Positions 1-6,102 of a stretch of DNA of 8,507 nucleotides are shown piece after piece. The notes under the pieces are model-generated. The model was given only the letters and a program-made list of their open reading frames with translations, made no database searches and was not told where the DNA came from. The stretch is from Phycisphaeraceae bacterium (GTDB lineage Bacteria > Planctomycetota > Phycisphaerae > Phycisphaerales > Phycisphaeraceae): positions 1 to 8,507 of the forward strand of contig SKPT01000599.1 of the NCBI GenBank assembly GCA_007119405.1, given 5' to 3'. The first letter of the stretch is position 1, and the number at the start of each line of letters is the position of its first letter. Made by a program: the position numbers and the translations under genes.

Positions 1-1
1 C

Positions 2-826
2 TCCACCGGCAGCAGCTCGGCGTCGTCGGCTCGGCCGAGCTCCCCGCCGACGGGCACGCACGCACGCACGTTCGAGCGGGCGGTGGCGCTGGCGGACGAC
101 GGCGACCCGGTCACGGCGCGGACGATGCTCTCGCGGCTGCTGTTCGATCACATCGACGAGCTGTCGCCCGGCGAGGCCCAGGCGGTACGCGAGCAGCTCG
201 ACCGGGTCAACGAGCGGCTGATCTTCTCCTCGGCCGTGCGCCGCGACGACCCGGTGGCGCAGACGCACACGGTCGCGCGCGGCGAGCTGCTGGGCTCGAT
301 CGCCAACCGCTACGCCCTGACCTACCACTTCCTGGAGCGCATCAACGGCATCGACCACCGCCAGCTCCAGATCGGCCAGAGCCTGAAGGTGCTCAACGGC
401 CCGTTCCACGCCCGTATCATCAAGAGCCAGTTCATCATGGACGTGTTCCTGGAGTCGCCCGACGGCGAGCGGGTGTACGTCGCCGGCTACCCGGTGGGCC
501 TGGGCGCGGACGACTCGACCCCGCCGGGACGCTGGGTCGTGACGCCGGGCCGCAAGGTGGTCAACCCGGACTGGCGCAACCCGCGCACGGGCGAGTACTT
601 CTCCAGCGACGACCCGGAGAACCCCATCGGCGGGTTCTGGATCGCCCTGACCGGGCTGGACGAGGACAACCGGGATCTGACCGGCTACGGGATCCACGGC
701 ACGATCGAGCCGGAGTCGATCGGCGAGCAGCGGTCGATGGGCTGCATTCGGCTGGGCGACGGGGATATCGACGTGCTGTTCGAGATGCTCGTCGGCGGAC
801 AGAGCACGGTGGAGGTGCTGCCGTGA
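2..826 (+). CDS. L,D-transpeptidase with LysM and YkuD domains (5'-truncated by window edge)
   Basis: This is the C-terminal part of a cell-envelope L,D-transpeptidase, an enzyme that forms 3-3 peptidoglycan cross-links or attaches proteins to peptidoglycan. The frame is open to the left edge. It begins with a Ser/Pro/Thr-rich linker followed by a helix (TFERAVALADDGDP), so the GTG at 83 lies inside the helix and is unlikely to be the true start; the N-terminus, probably with a signal or anchor, is outside the window. Counting from that GTG, a LysM domain occupies about residues 61-105 (THTVARGELLGSIANRY through LKVLNG) and a YkuD domain about 116-246. The YkuD signature is complete: H205 in GIHGT and S218/C221 in SMGCIRL, with C221 the expected nucleophile. 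The linker, LysM, YkuD order is familiar from planctomycete proteins. Domain assignment is firm; the exact cross-linking role is inferred. Confidence 0.93.
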   Translation, partial: STGSSSASSARPSSPPTGTHARTFERAVALADDGDPVTARTMLSRLLFDHIDELSPGEAQAVREQLDRVNERLIFSSAVRRDDPVAQTHTVARGELLGSIANRYALTYHFLERINGIDHRQLQIGQSLKVLNGPFHARIIKSQFIMDVFLESPDGERVYVAGYPVGLGADDSTPPGRWVVTPGRKVVNPDWRNPRTGEYFSSDDPENPIGGFWIALTGLDEDNRDLTGYGIHGTIEPESIGEQRSMGCIRLGDGDIDVLFEMLVGGQSTVEVLP

Positions 827-834
827 GGTGAGCG

Positions 835-994
835 GGGCGATTGGCGATTGATGGTCAGGGGCTCTGAAAAACCGCGAAGAAGCGAAGCAGGCGAAGGACG
901 CGAAGAGGGATTCATCTGGTTTATCACAGCCGCTCGCGGCTTCGCGAAGCCCCAAGCGACCCACCAATCGCCCCTTATCGATCGCCAATCGCCC
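835..994. repeat. Inverted repeat framing the gap between convergent genes
   Basis: Two 18-base arms, 835-852 (beginning GGGCGATTGGCGAT) and 977-994 (ending ATCGCCAATCGCCC), are complementary with one mismatch; the outer 14 bases match perfectly. They enclose about 124 bases and nearly fill the gap between the transpeptidase gene and queD. Inside lie a GCGAAG iteration and two short palindromes, GCCGCTCGCGGC at 929-940 and GGCTTCGCGAAGCC at 938-951. No open frame with a recognisable protein is present. It may be a small non-autonomous element or serve as a terminator for the converging genes; neither has direct support beyond the symmetry. Confidence 0.6.
874..905 (+). repeat. Four GCGAAG iterations
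   Basis: The hexamer GCGAAG occurs at 874, 882, 891 and 900, giving steps of 8, 9 and 9 bases. A weaker relative, GGCGCAAAGACCGC, lies near 7212. Loose 9-base periodic strings of this sort are, from memory, common in intergenic DNA of several GC-rich phyla. No function is assigned. Confidence 0.55.
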
Positions 995-995
995 G

Positions 996-1358
996 TCACT
1001 GCCCGCGGTACTCGGCGGCGCTGGTGCAGGTTTCGCGTACGCGCACGAGGCTCAGCAGGGGGAGCGTGGGCTTGAGGCGGTCCCAGATCCACTTGGCGAG
1101 CAGTTCGGCGGTGGGGTTCTCCAGGCCGGCGATGTCGTTGAGCAGGCGGTGGTCCAGGGCGTCGTGGATGGGGGCGAGGGCGGCCTTGATCTCGCCGAAG
1201 TCGAGCAGATAGCCCTTGTGCGGGTCGACGTCCCCCTCGACGACGATGTCGACCTTGAACGAATGGCCGTGCATCCGCCGGCACTTGTGGCCGTCGGGGA
1301 AGGTGGGCAGCCAGTGGGCGGCTTCAAAGTCGATGGTCTTGGTCAGCGAGACGCGCAT
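996..1358 (-). CDS. queD: 6-carboxy-5,6,7,8-tetrahydropterin synthase (QueD/PTPS family)
   Basis: This is a 120-residue member of the 6-pyruvoyl-tetrahydropterin synthase fold, at the usual length for bacterial QueD. QueD converts dihydroneopterin triphosphate to 6-carboxytetrahydropterin in the cytoplasm, the second step toward queuosine and other 7-deazaguanines. Zinc ligands are visible as H15 (FEAAHWLP) and H30/H32 (MHGH). The catalytic Cys is C26 in the CRRMHGH motif. The D69/H70 pair (ALDHRLLND) and E109 (RVRET) complete the active site, and NPTAE (81-85) is the family substrate-binding signature. The ATG at 1358 gives the standard N-terminus. No strong Shine-Dalgarno is seen, only a weak GGTGA close to the start. 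The gene is divergent from tag and convergent with the transpeptidase gene; no other queuosine genes are in view. A true PTPS with another product is possible, but the C-x3-HGH spacing favours QueD. Confidence 0.93.
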   Translation of the reverse strand: MRVSLTKTIDFEAAHWLPTFPDGHKCRRMHGHSFKVDIVVEGDVDPHKGYLLDFGEIKAALAPIHDALDHRLLNDIAGLENPTAELLAKWIWDRLKPTLPLLSLVRVRETCTSAAEYRGQ

Positions 1359-1370
1359 GGGTCACCGGCT

Positions 1371-1376
1371 ATTTTA
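1371..1376 (-). promoter_or_regulatory. Possible -10 box for queD
   Basis: Read on the minus strand this is TAAAAT, five of six matches to the sigma70 -10 consensus, ending 12 bases before the queD start. No -35 is recognisable, because the expected position falls in the neighbouring hairpin. If used, the leader would be only about five bases, consistent with the poor ribosome binding site. Confidence 0.3.
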
Positions 1377-1393
1377 GGCTTTGTCCGGAAAGC

Positions 1394-1433
1394 GGGTGGC
1401 AGGGCTTGTCCTGCGGGACAAGCCGTGGCACCC
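1394..1433. repeat. REP-like hairpin, copy 1
   Basis: Arms of 18 bases at 1394-1411 and 1416-1433 pair with two mismatches around a TGCG loop. The right arm contains GGACAAGCCGTGGCACCC and ends in the GTGGCACCC unit shared with the repeats at 3415-3458 and 8405-8492. The left arm is the diverged side (GGGTGGCAGGG instead of GGGTGCCACGG). It sits in the 129-base divergent gap between queD and tag, so it overlaps the region where the two promoters should lie. Confidence 0.75.
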
Positions 1434-1487
1434 TCCCTGATCCGGCTCAGGACGGGTGTCGGAGATCAGGACCAGGAGTGAGCATGG

Positions 1488-2078
1488 ATGAGCGCCAAGA
1501 GCTTGCAGCGGTGTCCGTGGTGTGGCGTGGATGCTGATTACGTGGCCTACCACGACCGCGAGTGGGCGGTGCCGCTGCACGACGACCGCCGGCTGCTGGA
1601 GATGCTCATCCTCGAAGGGGCGCAGGCGGGGCTGAGCTGGATCACGATCTTGAAGAAGCGGCCGGCGTATCGGCGGGCGTTCGAGGGCTTCGACGCGGAG
1701 AAGGTGGCCCGGTACGGCGAGGCGGAGGTGGCGCGGCTGATGGGCGACGCCCGGATCGTGCGCAACCGGCTGAAGATCGAGGCGGCGATCGGCAATGCGC
1801 AGGCGTTCCTTGAGGTGCGCGAGCGCGTCGGCAGCTTCGATGCCTTCATCTGGCAATTCGTCGATGGCCGGCCGATGCAGCGGCGTCGGCGGCGGCTGAG
1901 CGAGGTGCCGGCCCGAACCTCGGTGTCCGATCGCATGAGCCGGGAGCTCAAGCGCTGCCGATTCCGGTTCGTGGGCTCGACGATCTGCTATGCGTACATG
2001 CAGTCGGTGGGGATGGTCAACGACCACCTGGTGCGGTGCTTCCGGCACGAGCAGGTGTGGGGGCTTGCCTCGCCTTGA
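1488..2078 (+). CDS. tag: DNA-3-methyladenine glycosylase I
   Basis: This is a 196-residue Tag-type glycosylase, which excises 3-methyladenine from alkylated DNA as the first step of base excision repair. The family signatures run along the protein: RCPWCG (8-13), YHDREW (21-26), DDRRLLEML (32-40), LEGAQAGLSW (42-51) and the C-terminal VNDHLVRCFRH (177-187). Expected zinc ligands C9, H22, H180 and C184 are all present, as are the catalytic Glu E43 and W51. The usual Gly after EW is Ala here (EWAV), a mild substitution. The ATG at 1488 is preceded by AGGAG at 1474-1478 with nine bases between, which decides the start over the out-of-frame ATG at 1484. Length is normal for the family. The gene ends 123 bases before the repressor gene, which has its own promoter, so it is probably transcribed alone. 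Confidence 0.95.
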   Translation: MSAKSLQRCPWCGVDADYVAYHDREWAVPLHDDRRLLEMLILEGAQAGLSWITILKKRPAYRRAFEGFDAEKVARYGEAEVARLMGDARIVRNRLKIEAAIGNAQAFLEVRERVGSFDAFIWQFVDGRPMQRRRRRLSEVPARTSVSDRMSRELKRCRFRFVGSTICYAYMQSVGMVNDHLVRCFRHEQVWGLASP

Positions 2079-2139
2079 TGGCGGATCGGCGCGGGGCAGG
2101 GTCCGTCGCGATCAGCGCGGCGGTGTCACGCTGAGGCCG

Positions 2140-2168
2140 TTGTTCGGGCTGGCGGCGGGGGGTATACT
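2140..2168 (+). promoter_or_regulatory. Sigma70-like promoter of the LacI-family gene
   Basis: TTGTTC at 2140-2145 and TATACT at 2163-2168 are separated by exactly 17 bases. The -10 matches five of six consensus positions and stands out against the GC-rich background. The predicted transcript starts near 2175, leaving a leader of about 27 bases before the TTG start at 2202. A short inverted repeat, GACGA (2173-2177) and TCGTC (2182-2186) with a four-base spacer, sits right at the predicted start and could be an operator. Confidence 0.6.
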
Positions 2169-2201
2169 GCCGGACGACCTTTCGTCGACCCGGGAGCCGG
2201 C

Positions 2202-3233
2202 TTGACCTCCTTACAGGACATTGCGCAGGAGCTGAACGTCAGCGTTTCGCTCGTCTCGAAGGTGCTCAGCGGCCGAATGAGCACGTCGGGGGCGAGTCCG
2301 CGCACGGCCCAGGCGATCCGCGCCAAGGCGCGGGAGTTGGGGTATCGGCCGAACCGGGCGGCGAGCGCGCTGGCGTCGGGTCGTCAGCAGGTGCTGGGGG
2401 TGTTTCTGCACCGCACGGGGACGCGTGGCTCGGGGCTGACGGCTTCGCTGCTGGGCGGGATCAGCCGGGCGGCGGCCGAGGCGGATCAGCGGCTGTGGCT
2501 GGAGTTCTTCCAGACGACGCAGCAGTTCCGCCGGCGCCAGCCGGACATCCACCGCAGCGACGTGGACGGGATGATCGTGGGCGGGATTGCCCACAGCGAG
2601 CTGGCGCCGGAGCTGCTGCGGGCCGAGGCGGCGGGGGTGCCGATCGTGACGGTGCACGAGGCGGGGATTCACCCGGAGCTGCCCAACGTCGGGGCGGACC
2701 AGTCGGCGGGCATCGCGATGGCGACGGCGCATCTGCTGGAGCAGGGGGTGCGGCGGCCGATGCTCATCGGCGTCGCGCCGGACGTCAGCGACGCCACGGA
2801 ACGGGCGATCCGCGCCGGGTTCGAGCGGGCGCTGGCGGGGCGCGGCATGACGGTGTCGCGGGAGCAGGTGTTCCATCTCGAGGGCGGCGGCTACACGTAC
2901 GAGGCGGGGGCGGCGGCGGTGGCGCACTGGCTGGAGCGGGGCCTGAGCTTCGACGGGATCGTGGCGGTGTCCGACCTTCAGGCGCTGGGGGCGATGCACA
3001 CGCTGCTTCGGCGCGGGGTGTCGATCCCCGAGCAGGTGAAGCTGGTGGGCGTGGACAACTCGCCGCTGGCCGAGGCGGCGATCGTGCCGCTGAGCTCGAT
3101 CTGCAAGCGCTACGAGCAGCGCGGGCGCCTGGCGGTGCAGATGCTCATGAAGCGGATCGACGGCCAGGACGTCGAGTCGGTGACGATCACGCCCACACTC
3201 TACCCGCGTGCCTCCTCGCTGGCGGCGGGCTAA
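2202..3233 (+). CDS. LacI-family transcriptional regulator
   Basis: This is a 343-residue LacI/GalR-type regulator, full length for the family. The N-terminal helix-turn-helix is at about 2-24 (SLQDIAQELNVSVSLVSKVLSG), followed by a slightly extended loop, the ARELGYRPN segment (43-51) and the hinge ASALASGRQ (53-61). A periplasmic-binding-like effector domain covers about 64-335. It includes VDGMIVGG (121-128), VSDLQALGA (256-264), a variant of the usual N/S-D-x-x-A-x-G effector motif, and VGVDNSPLAEAAIVPLSSI (282-300). Translation uses TTG at 2202. This gives the canonical start of the family and is preceded by GGGAG at 2192-2196. It lies upstream of a deacetylase/oxidoreductase locus and is the obvious candidate local repressor, probably sensing a sugar-like ligand; ligand and operators are unknown. 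Codons favour G at third positions, as in the first deacetylase gene. Confidence 0.93.
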   Translation: MTSLQDIAQELNVSVSLVSKVLSGRMSTSGASPRTAQAIRAKARELGYRPNRAASALASGRQQVLGVFLHRTGTRGSGLTASLLGGISRAAAEADQRLWLEFFQTTQQFRRRQPDIHRSDVDGMIVGGIAHSELAPELLRAEAAGVPIVTVHEAGIHPELPNVGADQSAGIAMATAHLLEQGVRRPMLIGVAPDVSDATERAIRAGFERALAGRGMTVSREQVFHLEGGGYTYEAGAAAVAHWLERGLSFDGIVAVSDLQALGAMHTLLRRGVSIPEQVKLVGVDNSPLAEAAIVPLSSICKRYEQRGRLAVQMLMKRIDGQDVESVTITPTLYPRASSLAAG

Positions 3234-3272
3234 AGCGCCGTCAATCCATTCGTCGCGGATGGGGTGCCACTC

Positions 3273-3414
3273 AACGCCGTGAACTTTGCGCGTGGCGGCG
3301 CTGATGTAGGGTGGGTAGAGCGCAGCGAAACCCACCGCGAACGTTGTGGATCCTCGACCGAGCTGGTGGGTTTCGCTTCGCTCTACCCACCCTACAACCG
3401 AAGTTCACGGCGTT
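3273..3414. repeat. Nested inverted-repeat element with 31-base inner arms
   Basis: The inner arms at 3306-3336 (starting GTAGGGTGGGTAGAGCG) and 3365-3395 (ending CTCTACCCACCCTAC) are complementary at 30 of 31 positions around a 28-base centre. An outer pair, AACGCCGTGAACTT at 3273-3286 and AAGTTCACGGCGTT at 3401-3414, is perfect over 14 bases. Both sides are bordered by the direct motif GGGTGCCAC, at 3262-3270 and 3415-3423. The element lies in the 410-base gap between the repressor and the first deacetylase gene. From memory, GTAGGGTGGG-type inverted repeats recur in intergenic DNA of unrelated bacteria and cause spurious small-protein calls. There is no transposase here, so this is a non-autonomous repeat or a REP-type array. 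Confidence 0.85.
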
Positions 3415-3458
3415 GGGTGCCACTGACAAGGCCGAGGACGGCCTTGTCAGTGGCACCC
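3415..3458. repeat. Perfect 20-bp hairpin (REP-like, copy 2)
   Basis: Bases 3415-3434 and 3439-3458 form a perfect 20-base-pair stem closed by an AGGA loop; the outer end is GGGTGCCACTGACAAGG. It abuts the right outer arm of the nested element at 3273-3414. No T-run follows, so it is not a canonical intrinsic terminator, though such a stem could still stop or stabilise transcripts from the repressor gene. The outer nine bases are shared with the hairpins at 1394-1433 and 8405-8492. From here to 3590 I see nothing else recognisable. Confidence 0.85.
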
Positions 3459-3591
3459 GCTACAAGGGTGCCTCTGGCGACTTGACACCACGGTCGTCCG
3501 AACCACCCCGAGCACCGCGAGACCCACACCTTCAAGTCGGGTGCGGGGCGAGGACTGGCGGGCAAGCCGACAGGGGCACCGGGCTCCGGGT

Positions 3592-3597
3592 TACACT
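3592..3597 (+). promoter_or_regulatory. Possible -10 box upstream of the first deacetylase gene
   Basis: TACACT lies 46 bases before the ATG at 3644, similar to the placement of the other candidate -10 boxes here (31-46 bases). The same hexamer precedes the propeller gene on the other strand. The only -35 resemblance is CCGACA at 3567-3572, with a long 19-base spacer, so the call is weak. Confidence 0.35.
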
Positions 3598-3643
3598 GTC
3601 GCCGGCGGCGGTGTCAAGAAGCCTGCATCCCAGGAGCACTCCC

Positions 3644-4498
3644 ATGACGAGCAGCAAGCAGCGCGTCCTGGTCATCGGGGCCCACCCGGATGACTGTGAC
3701 ATCTGCGCCGGGGGGCTGGCGGCGCTGATGACCGAGCAGGGGCACGCGGTGAAGTTCGTGTCGATGACCAACGGCGACACCGGGCACCAGCAGATGGGCG
3801 GGGGCGAGCTGGCGCGGCGGCGCGAGCGTGAGGCGCAGGCGGCGGGGCAGGTGCTGGGCATCGCCTACCAGGTGATGGACAACCACAGCGGCGAGCTGGA
3901 CGCGAGCGTGCACCATCGCAAGGAGGTGGTGCGGCTGATCCGCCGCTTCAAGCCCGATCTCGTGCTGACCCATCCGCCGGATGACTATCACCCGGACCAT
4001 CGCTACACGTCGACGCTGGTGCAGGACTCGGCGTACATCGTGACGGTGCCGGGGATGTGCGCGTTGACGCCGCACCTGGAGAAGAACCCCGTGTATGCGT
4101 ACATGGGCTGGAGCGCGAGCAAGACGCAGACCCTGGTGCCGGAGGTGACCTTCGACATCGAGGCGGTGATGGACAAGAAGCTGGCGATGATCCGCTGCCA
4201 CGCGTCGCAGTTCCTGGAGTGGATTCCCTACAACCAGGGTCGGCTGGACGAGGTGCCGTCGGACCCGGCCGAGCAGCGGCGGTGGCTGGACGAGCATTTC
4301 AAGGCCCGGTTCCGGGCGCTGGCGGATCACTACCGCGAGCGGTTGGTGGCGCAGTTCGGGCCCGGGCGGGGGCGGGAGATCCAGGCGGCGGAGGGGCTGG
4401 CTGCGTGCCCGTTTGGCTCGCCGCTGACGCCGGAGACGCTCCAGCGGCTGTTCGGCTCGCTGCCGGGGCAGGCGATCGGGGCGATGCAGCAGGCGTAG
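3644..4498 (+). CDS. PIG-L/LmbE-family zinc deacetylase (paralogue 1)
   Basis: This 284-residue protein belongs to the LmbE/PIG-L family, zinc enzymes that remove acetyl groups from GlcNAc-containing or related amide substrates (MshB, BshB and PIG-L are characterised members). The first motif is IGAHPDDCDI (11-20): H14 and D17 are expected zinc ligands and D16 the general base. Cys replaces the Glu most often seen after AHPDD. The second motif is DDYHPDHRYTS (113-123), with H119 the likely third ligand and H116 near the active site. No signal peptide is visible, so it should be cytoplasmic. The frame is open further upstream through repeat DNA, but ATG 3644 is preferred: AGGAG at 3632-3636 sits seven bases before it, and the protein then begins right before the first beta strand. 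It converges on the propeller gene. The substrate is unknown; pairing with an oxidoreductase suggests sugar metabolism. Confidence 0.92.
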   Translation: MTSSKQRVLVIGAHPDDCDICAGGLAALMTEQGHAVKFVSMTNGDTGHQQMGGGELARRREREAQAAGQVLGIAYQVMDNHSGELDASVHHRKEVVRLIRRFKPDLVLTHPPDDYHPDHRYTSTLVQDSAYIVTVPGMCALTPHLEKNPVYAYMGWSASKTQTLVPEVTFDIEAVMDKKLAMIRCHASQFLEWIPYNQGRLDEVPSDPAEQRRWLDEHFKARFRALADHYRERLVAQFGPGRGREIQAAEGLAACPFGSPLTPETLQRLFGSLPGQAIGAMQQA

Positions 4499-4505
4499 GG
4501 GCGGA

Positions 4506-4530
4506 GGCAGACGTCGGCGCCGTCGCTGCC
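4506..4530. terminator. Possible bidirectional terminator hairpin
   Basis: In the 48-base gap between two convergent genes, GGCAG (4506-4510) pairs with CTGCC (4526-4530), and an inner CG and CGGCGCCG core extend the stem around one bulge and one T:T mismatch. The position suits a shared terminator for both genes. There is no T-tract on either side, so this is tentative. Confidence 0.35.
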
Positions 4531-4546
4531 TTGCACCCGGGGTTGG

Positions 4547-5887
4547 TCAGCCCATCAGCGGATTGGCGAAGCTGATGAGATCGCACTGGTGGCCAGGGCC
4601 CTTGCCCTTGCGTTTGTGTTCCTCGCCGGCCTCGTACTCGGGCTGTCCTTGGCCAAGCTTCTCGATCCAGGGCACGGAGAAGAGTCGGCCGTTGGGGTGC
4701 ACGACCAGCGACTGGGTGAGCGTGGGGTAGCGGCCGTCCTCGAGGCGGATCACGCCGTGGTCCTGGTACCGGCCGGTGGGCAGGTGATAGGTGACGAGGC
4801 GCAAGGTGTTCTTGACCTTGCGGCCGTCCTCGGCGATGAGGCCGTGGTCGCCGGTGACGTAGTAGATCGTCTCGCCGTCGGGCCCGAGCTCGAGCGTGAG
4901 GTAGCCGTAGCGAAACGGCTCGAAGCTGCCGTCGCGGCGCAGCGGCTCGGCGGCGAGGCGCTCGATCAGCTCCAGCTCGCCCGCCTCGGGCTCGAAGCGG
5001 AAGAGGTACCCCGACTTCGGGTGCACGCCGAGGAAGCACTGCCACGGCTCATACCACCAGATGTGACGCCAGTTGTAGCCCTGGTGCCCGGGCTTGGTGG
5101 TGTCCCACTGCCCGAAGACCTCGCGCCGCAGCGTGGGCTCGGCCAGGGCGCTGAGCTTGTCGTGGTCGGGGTCGTAGAAGCGGATCTCGCCGTCGGCGTT
5201 GGTCCAGTAGACCTTGCCGGTGCGTGGGTCGAGGCCGAAGCAGCGGCAGAGGCAGAAATACTGGTCGCCGGCGCCGAGCTCGCCGCCGCGGGACACCCGG
5301 CCGTGGTCGCGCACCTGGCCGGTGCTCAGGTCGTGGCTGATGAAGTGTCCGCGTGGCCACGTCAGGCCGTAGAGCCGCCCGCGGCCGGCGTCCATGTGGA
5401 AGGTGAGGATGCCCTCCTCGGGCGGGGCCTTGCCCAGGTCGCGGAAGGTGCCGGCGGCGATGTCGTGCTCGATGAAGTGCCCGCCGGGATAAGGCTGGTA
5501 GCCCTCGGGGACGATGCCGGGCGACTCGCGGTCGGCCGAGGGGTTGTAGTAGCCGTAGTGCGTGGCGAAGTAGAGCTTGCCCGCGTGCTCGTAGTAGGGC
5601 GAGTGGCTCTTGCCTTGCGGGATGGACTTGGTGCCGGCCTCGCCGACGATCTCGCCGATGTCGGCGAGCTCTTCGATGTCGTCGCTGGCCGGGTCGTAGC
5701 GATAGACGCGGGCGTAGCTGTCCAGGCCGTGCGAGCAGAGCGTGTAGTAGATGCGCCCGTCGCTGATGAGCGAGGCGGAGTAGAAGTTGGAGTCGCTGAG
5801 CTTGAATGCGGAGGTGTAGAGCCTGGCGGTGAGCACGTTGTTGGTCGGCTGCGCGAGCCCGGGCGGTGTGGTGGTGATCGTGGACAT
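4547..5887 (-). CDS. Uncharacterised beta-propeller protein
   Basis: This 446-residue protein has no enzyme signature I can name. It is built from repeated beta-rich segments of the form G-x-hydrophobic-Y, then a Y/H-D-x-x-T/A-G turn ending in D-x-G. Examples are RIYYTLCSHGLD to ELADIG (45-78), KLYFATHYGYY to FRDLG (104-152), RLYGLTWPRGHF to VRDHG (171-196), KVYWTNADGEIRFYD (225-239), FLGVHPKSGYLFRF (285-298), IYYVTGDHGL to YQDHG (341-378) and VVHPNGRLFSVPW (395-407). That suggests six or seven propeller blades. Conserved-looking polar positions include QGKSH (91-95), YPGGHF (133-138), FHMD (163-166) and PGHQGYNWRHIWW (266-278). There is no signal peptide or membrane segment. Similar uncharacterised proteins are, from memory, present in planctomycetes and verrucomicrobia. 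It could be a sugar-binding protein or a propeller lyase/lactonase; no catalytic residues prove either. ATG 5887 has a weak AAGG nearby. Confidence 0.85.
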   Translation of the reverse strand: MSTITTTPPGLAQPTNNVLTARLYTSAFKLSDSNFYSASLISDGRIYYTLCSHGLDSYARVYRYDPASDDIEELADIGEIVGEAGTKSIPQGKSHSPYYEHAGKLYFATHYGYYNPSADRESPGIVPEGYQPYPGGHFIEHDIAAGTFRDLGKAPPEEGILTFHMDAGRGRLYGLTWPRGHFISHDLSTGQVRDHGRVSRGGELGAGDQYFCLCRCFGLDPRTGKVYWTNADGEIRFYDPDHDKLSALAEPTLRREVFGQWDTTKPGHQGYNWRHIWWYEPWQCFLGVHPKSGYLFRFEPEAGELELIERLAAEPLRRDGSFEPFRYGYLTLELGPDGETIYYVTGDHGLIAEDGRKVKNTLRLVTYHLPTGRYQDHGVIRLEDGRYPTLTQSLVVHPNGRLFSVPWIEKLGQGQPEYEAGEEHKRKGKGPGHQCDLISFANPLMG

Positions 5888-5929
5888 GGTGGTCGCCTTG
5901 GCGTTGGAGGGGTTGTCGTCGTCGGCTCC

Positions 5930-5957
5930 AGTGTAGCGGGGCGGTGCGGCAGGTCAC
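5930..5957 (-). promoter_or_regulatory. Candidate promoter of the propeller gene
   Basis: On the minus strand GTGACC (5952-5957) and TACACT (5930-5935) are separated by 16 bases, each matching four of six sigma70 consensus positions. The predicted leader is about 36 bases. It faces away from the oxidoreductase promoter in the 215-base divergent gap 5888-6102. Confidence 0.45.
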
Positions 5958-6042
5958 ATCGCGCGGGATTGTGTATTGAATTGTGAGAGTCGATCGTGCT
6001 GCCGCGACGGGGCGCGTGCGCGGAGCCGGGGCCCCGCAAGGT

Positions 6043-6071
6043 TTGACGTCCCGACGGCGGAGCTTTAGCAT
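6043..6071 (+). promoter_or_regulatory. Sigma70-like promoter of the oxidoreductase gene
   Basis: TTGACG at 6043-6048 and TAGCAT at 6066-6071 are separated by exactly 17 bases. The -35 is five of six and the -10 four of six. The -10 ends 31 bases before the ATG at 6103, predicting a short leader of roughly 25 bases. The geometry matches that of the repressor promoter at 2140-2168. Confidence 0.55.
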
Positions 6072-6102
6072 CGCGTCGCGCCGTTTTCATGGGGCTGGAC
6101 GC

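Noticed and set aside
83..85. GTG at 83 as the start of the L,D-transpeptidase
   Set aside because: The frame continues to the window edge with a Ser/Pro linker and helix, and there is no ribosome binding site; the gene is more likely cut by the edge.
835..994. CRISPR array suggested by the repeated short motifs
   Set aside because: The repeats are 6-base units with 2-3-base gaps and inverted arms; there are no 25-40-base direct repeats with spacers and no cas genes.
2211..3335. Open frame of 374 codons antisense to the LacI-family gene
   Set aside because: It is Arg/His/Pro-rich shadow sequence whose start lies in the GTAGGGTGGG repeat; the plus-strand LacI protein is unambiguous.
3271..3485. 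Small proteins encoded across the 3306-3395 repeat
   Set aside because: They are translations of the two complementary repeat arms in different frames and have no independent coding support.
3311..3643. N-terminal extension of the first deacetylase through the repeat region
   Set aside because: The extension is translated inverted repeat and hairpin DNA; the AGGAG-preceded ATG at 3644 gives the normal LmbE N-terminus.
4589..5986. Open frame of 465 codons on the plus strand opposite the propeller gene
   Set aside because: It is Val/Ala/Gly-rich with no domain and mirrors the codon bias of the gene on the other strand; the minus-strand frame has clear beta-propeller repeats.
5983..6102. N-terminal extension of the oxidoreductase from 5983
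   Set aside because: It is Arg-rich with no family similarity and includes the candidate promoter; the Rossmann fold begins right after ATG 6103.
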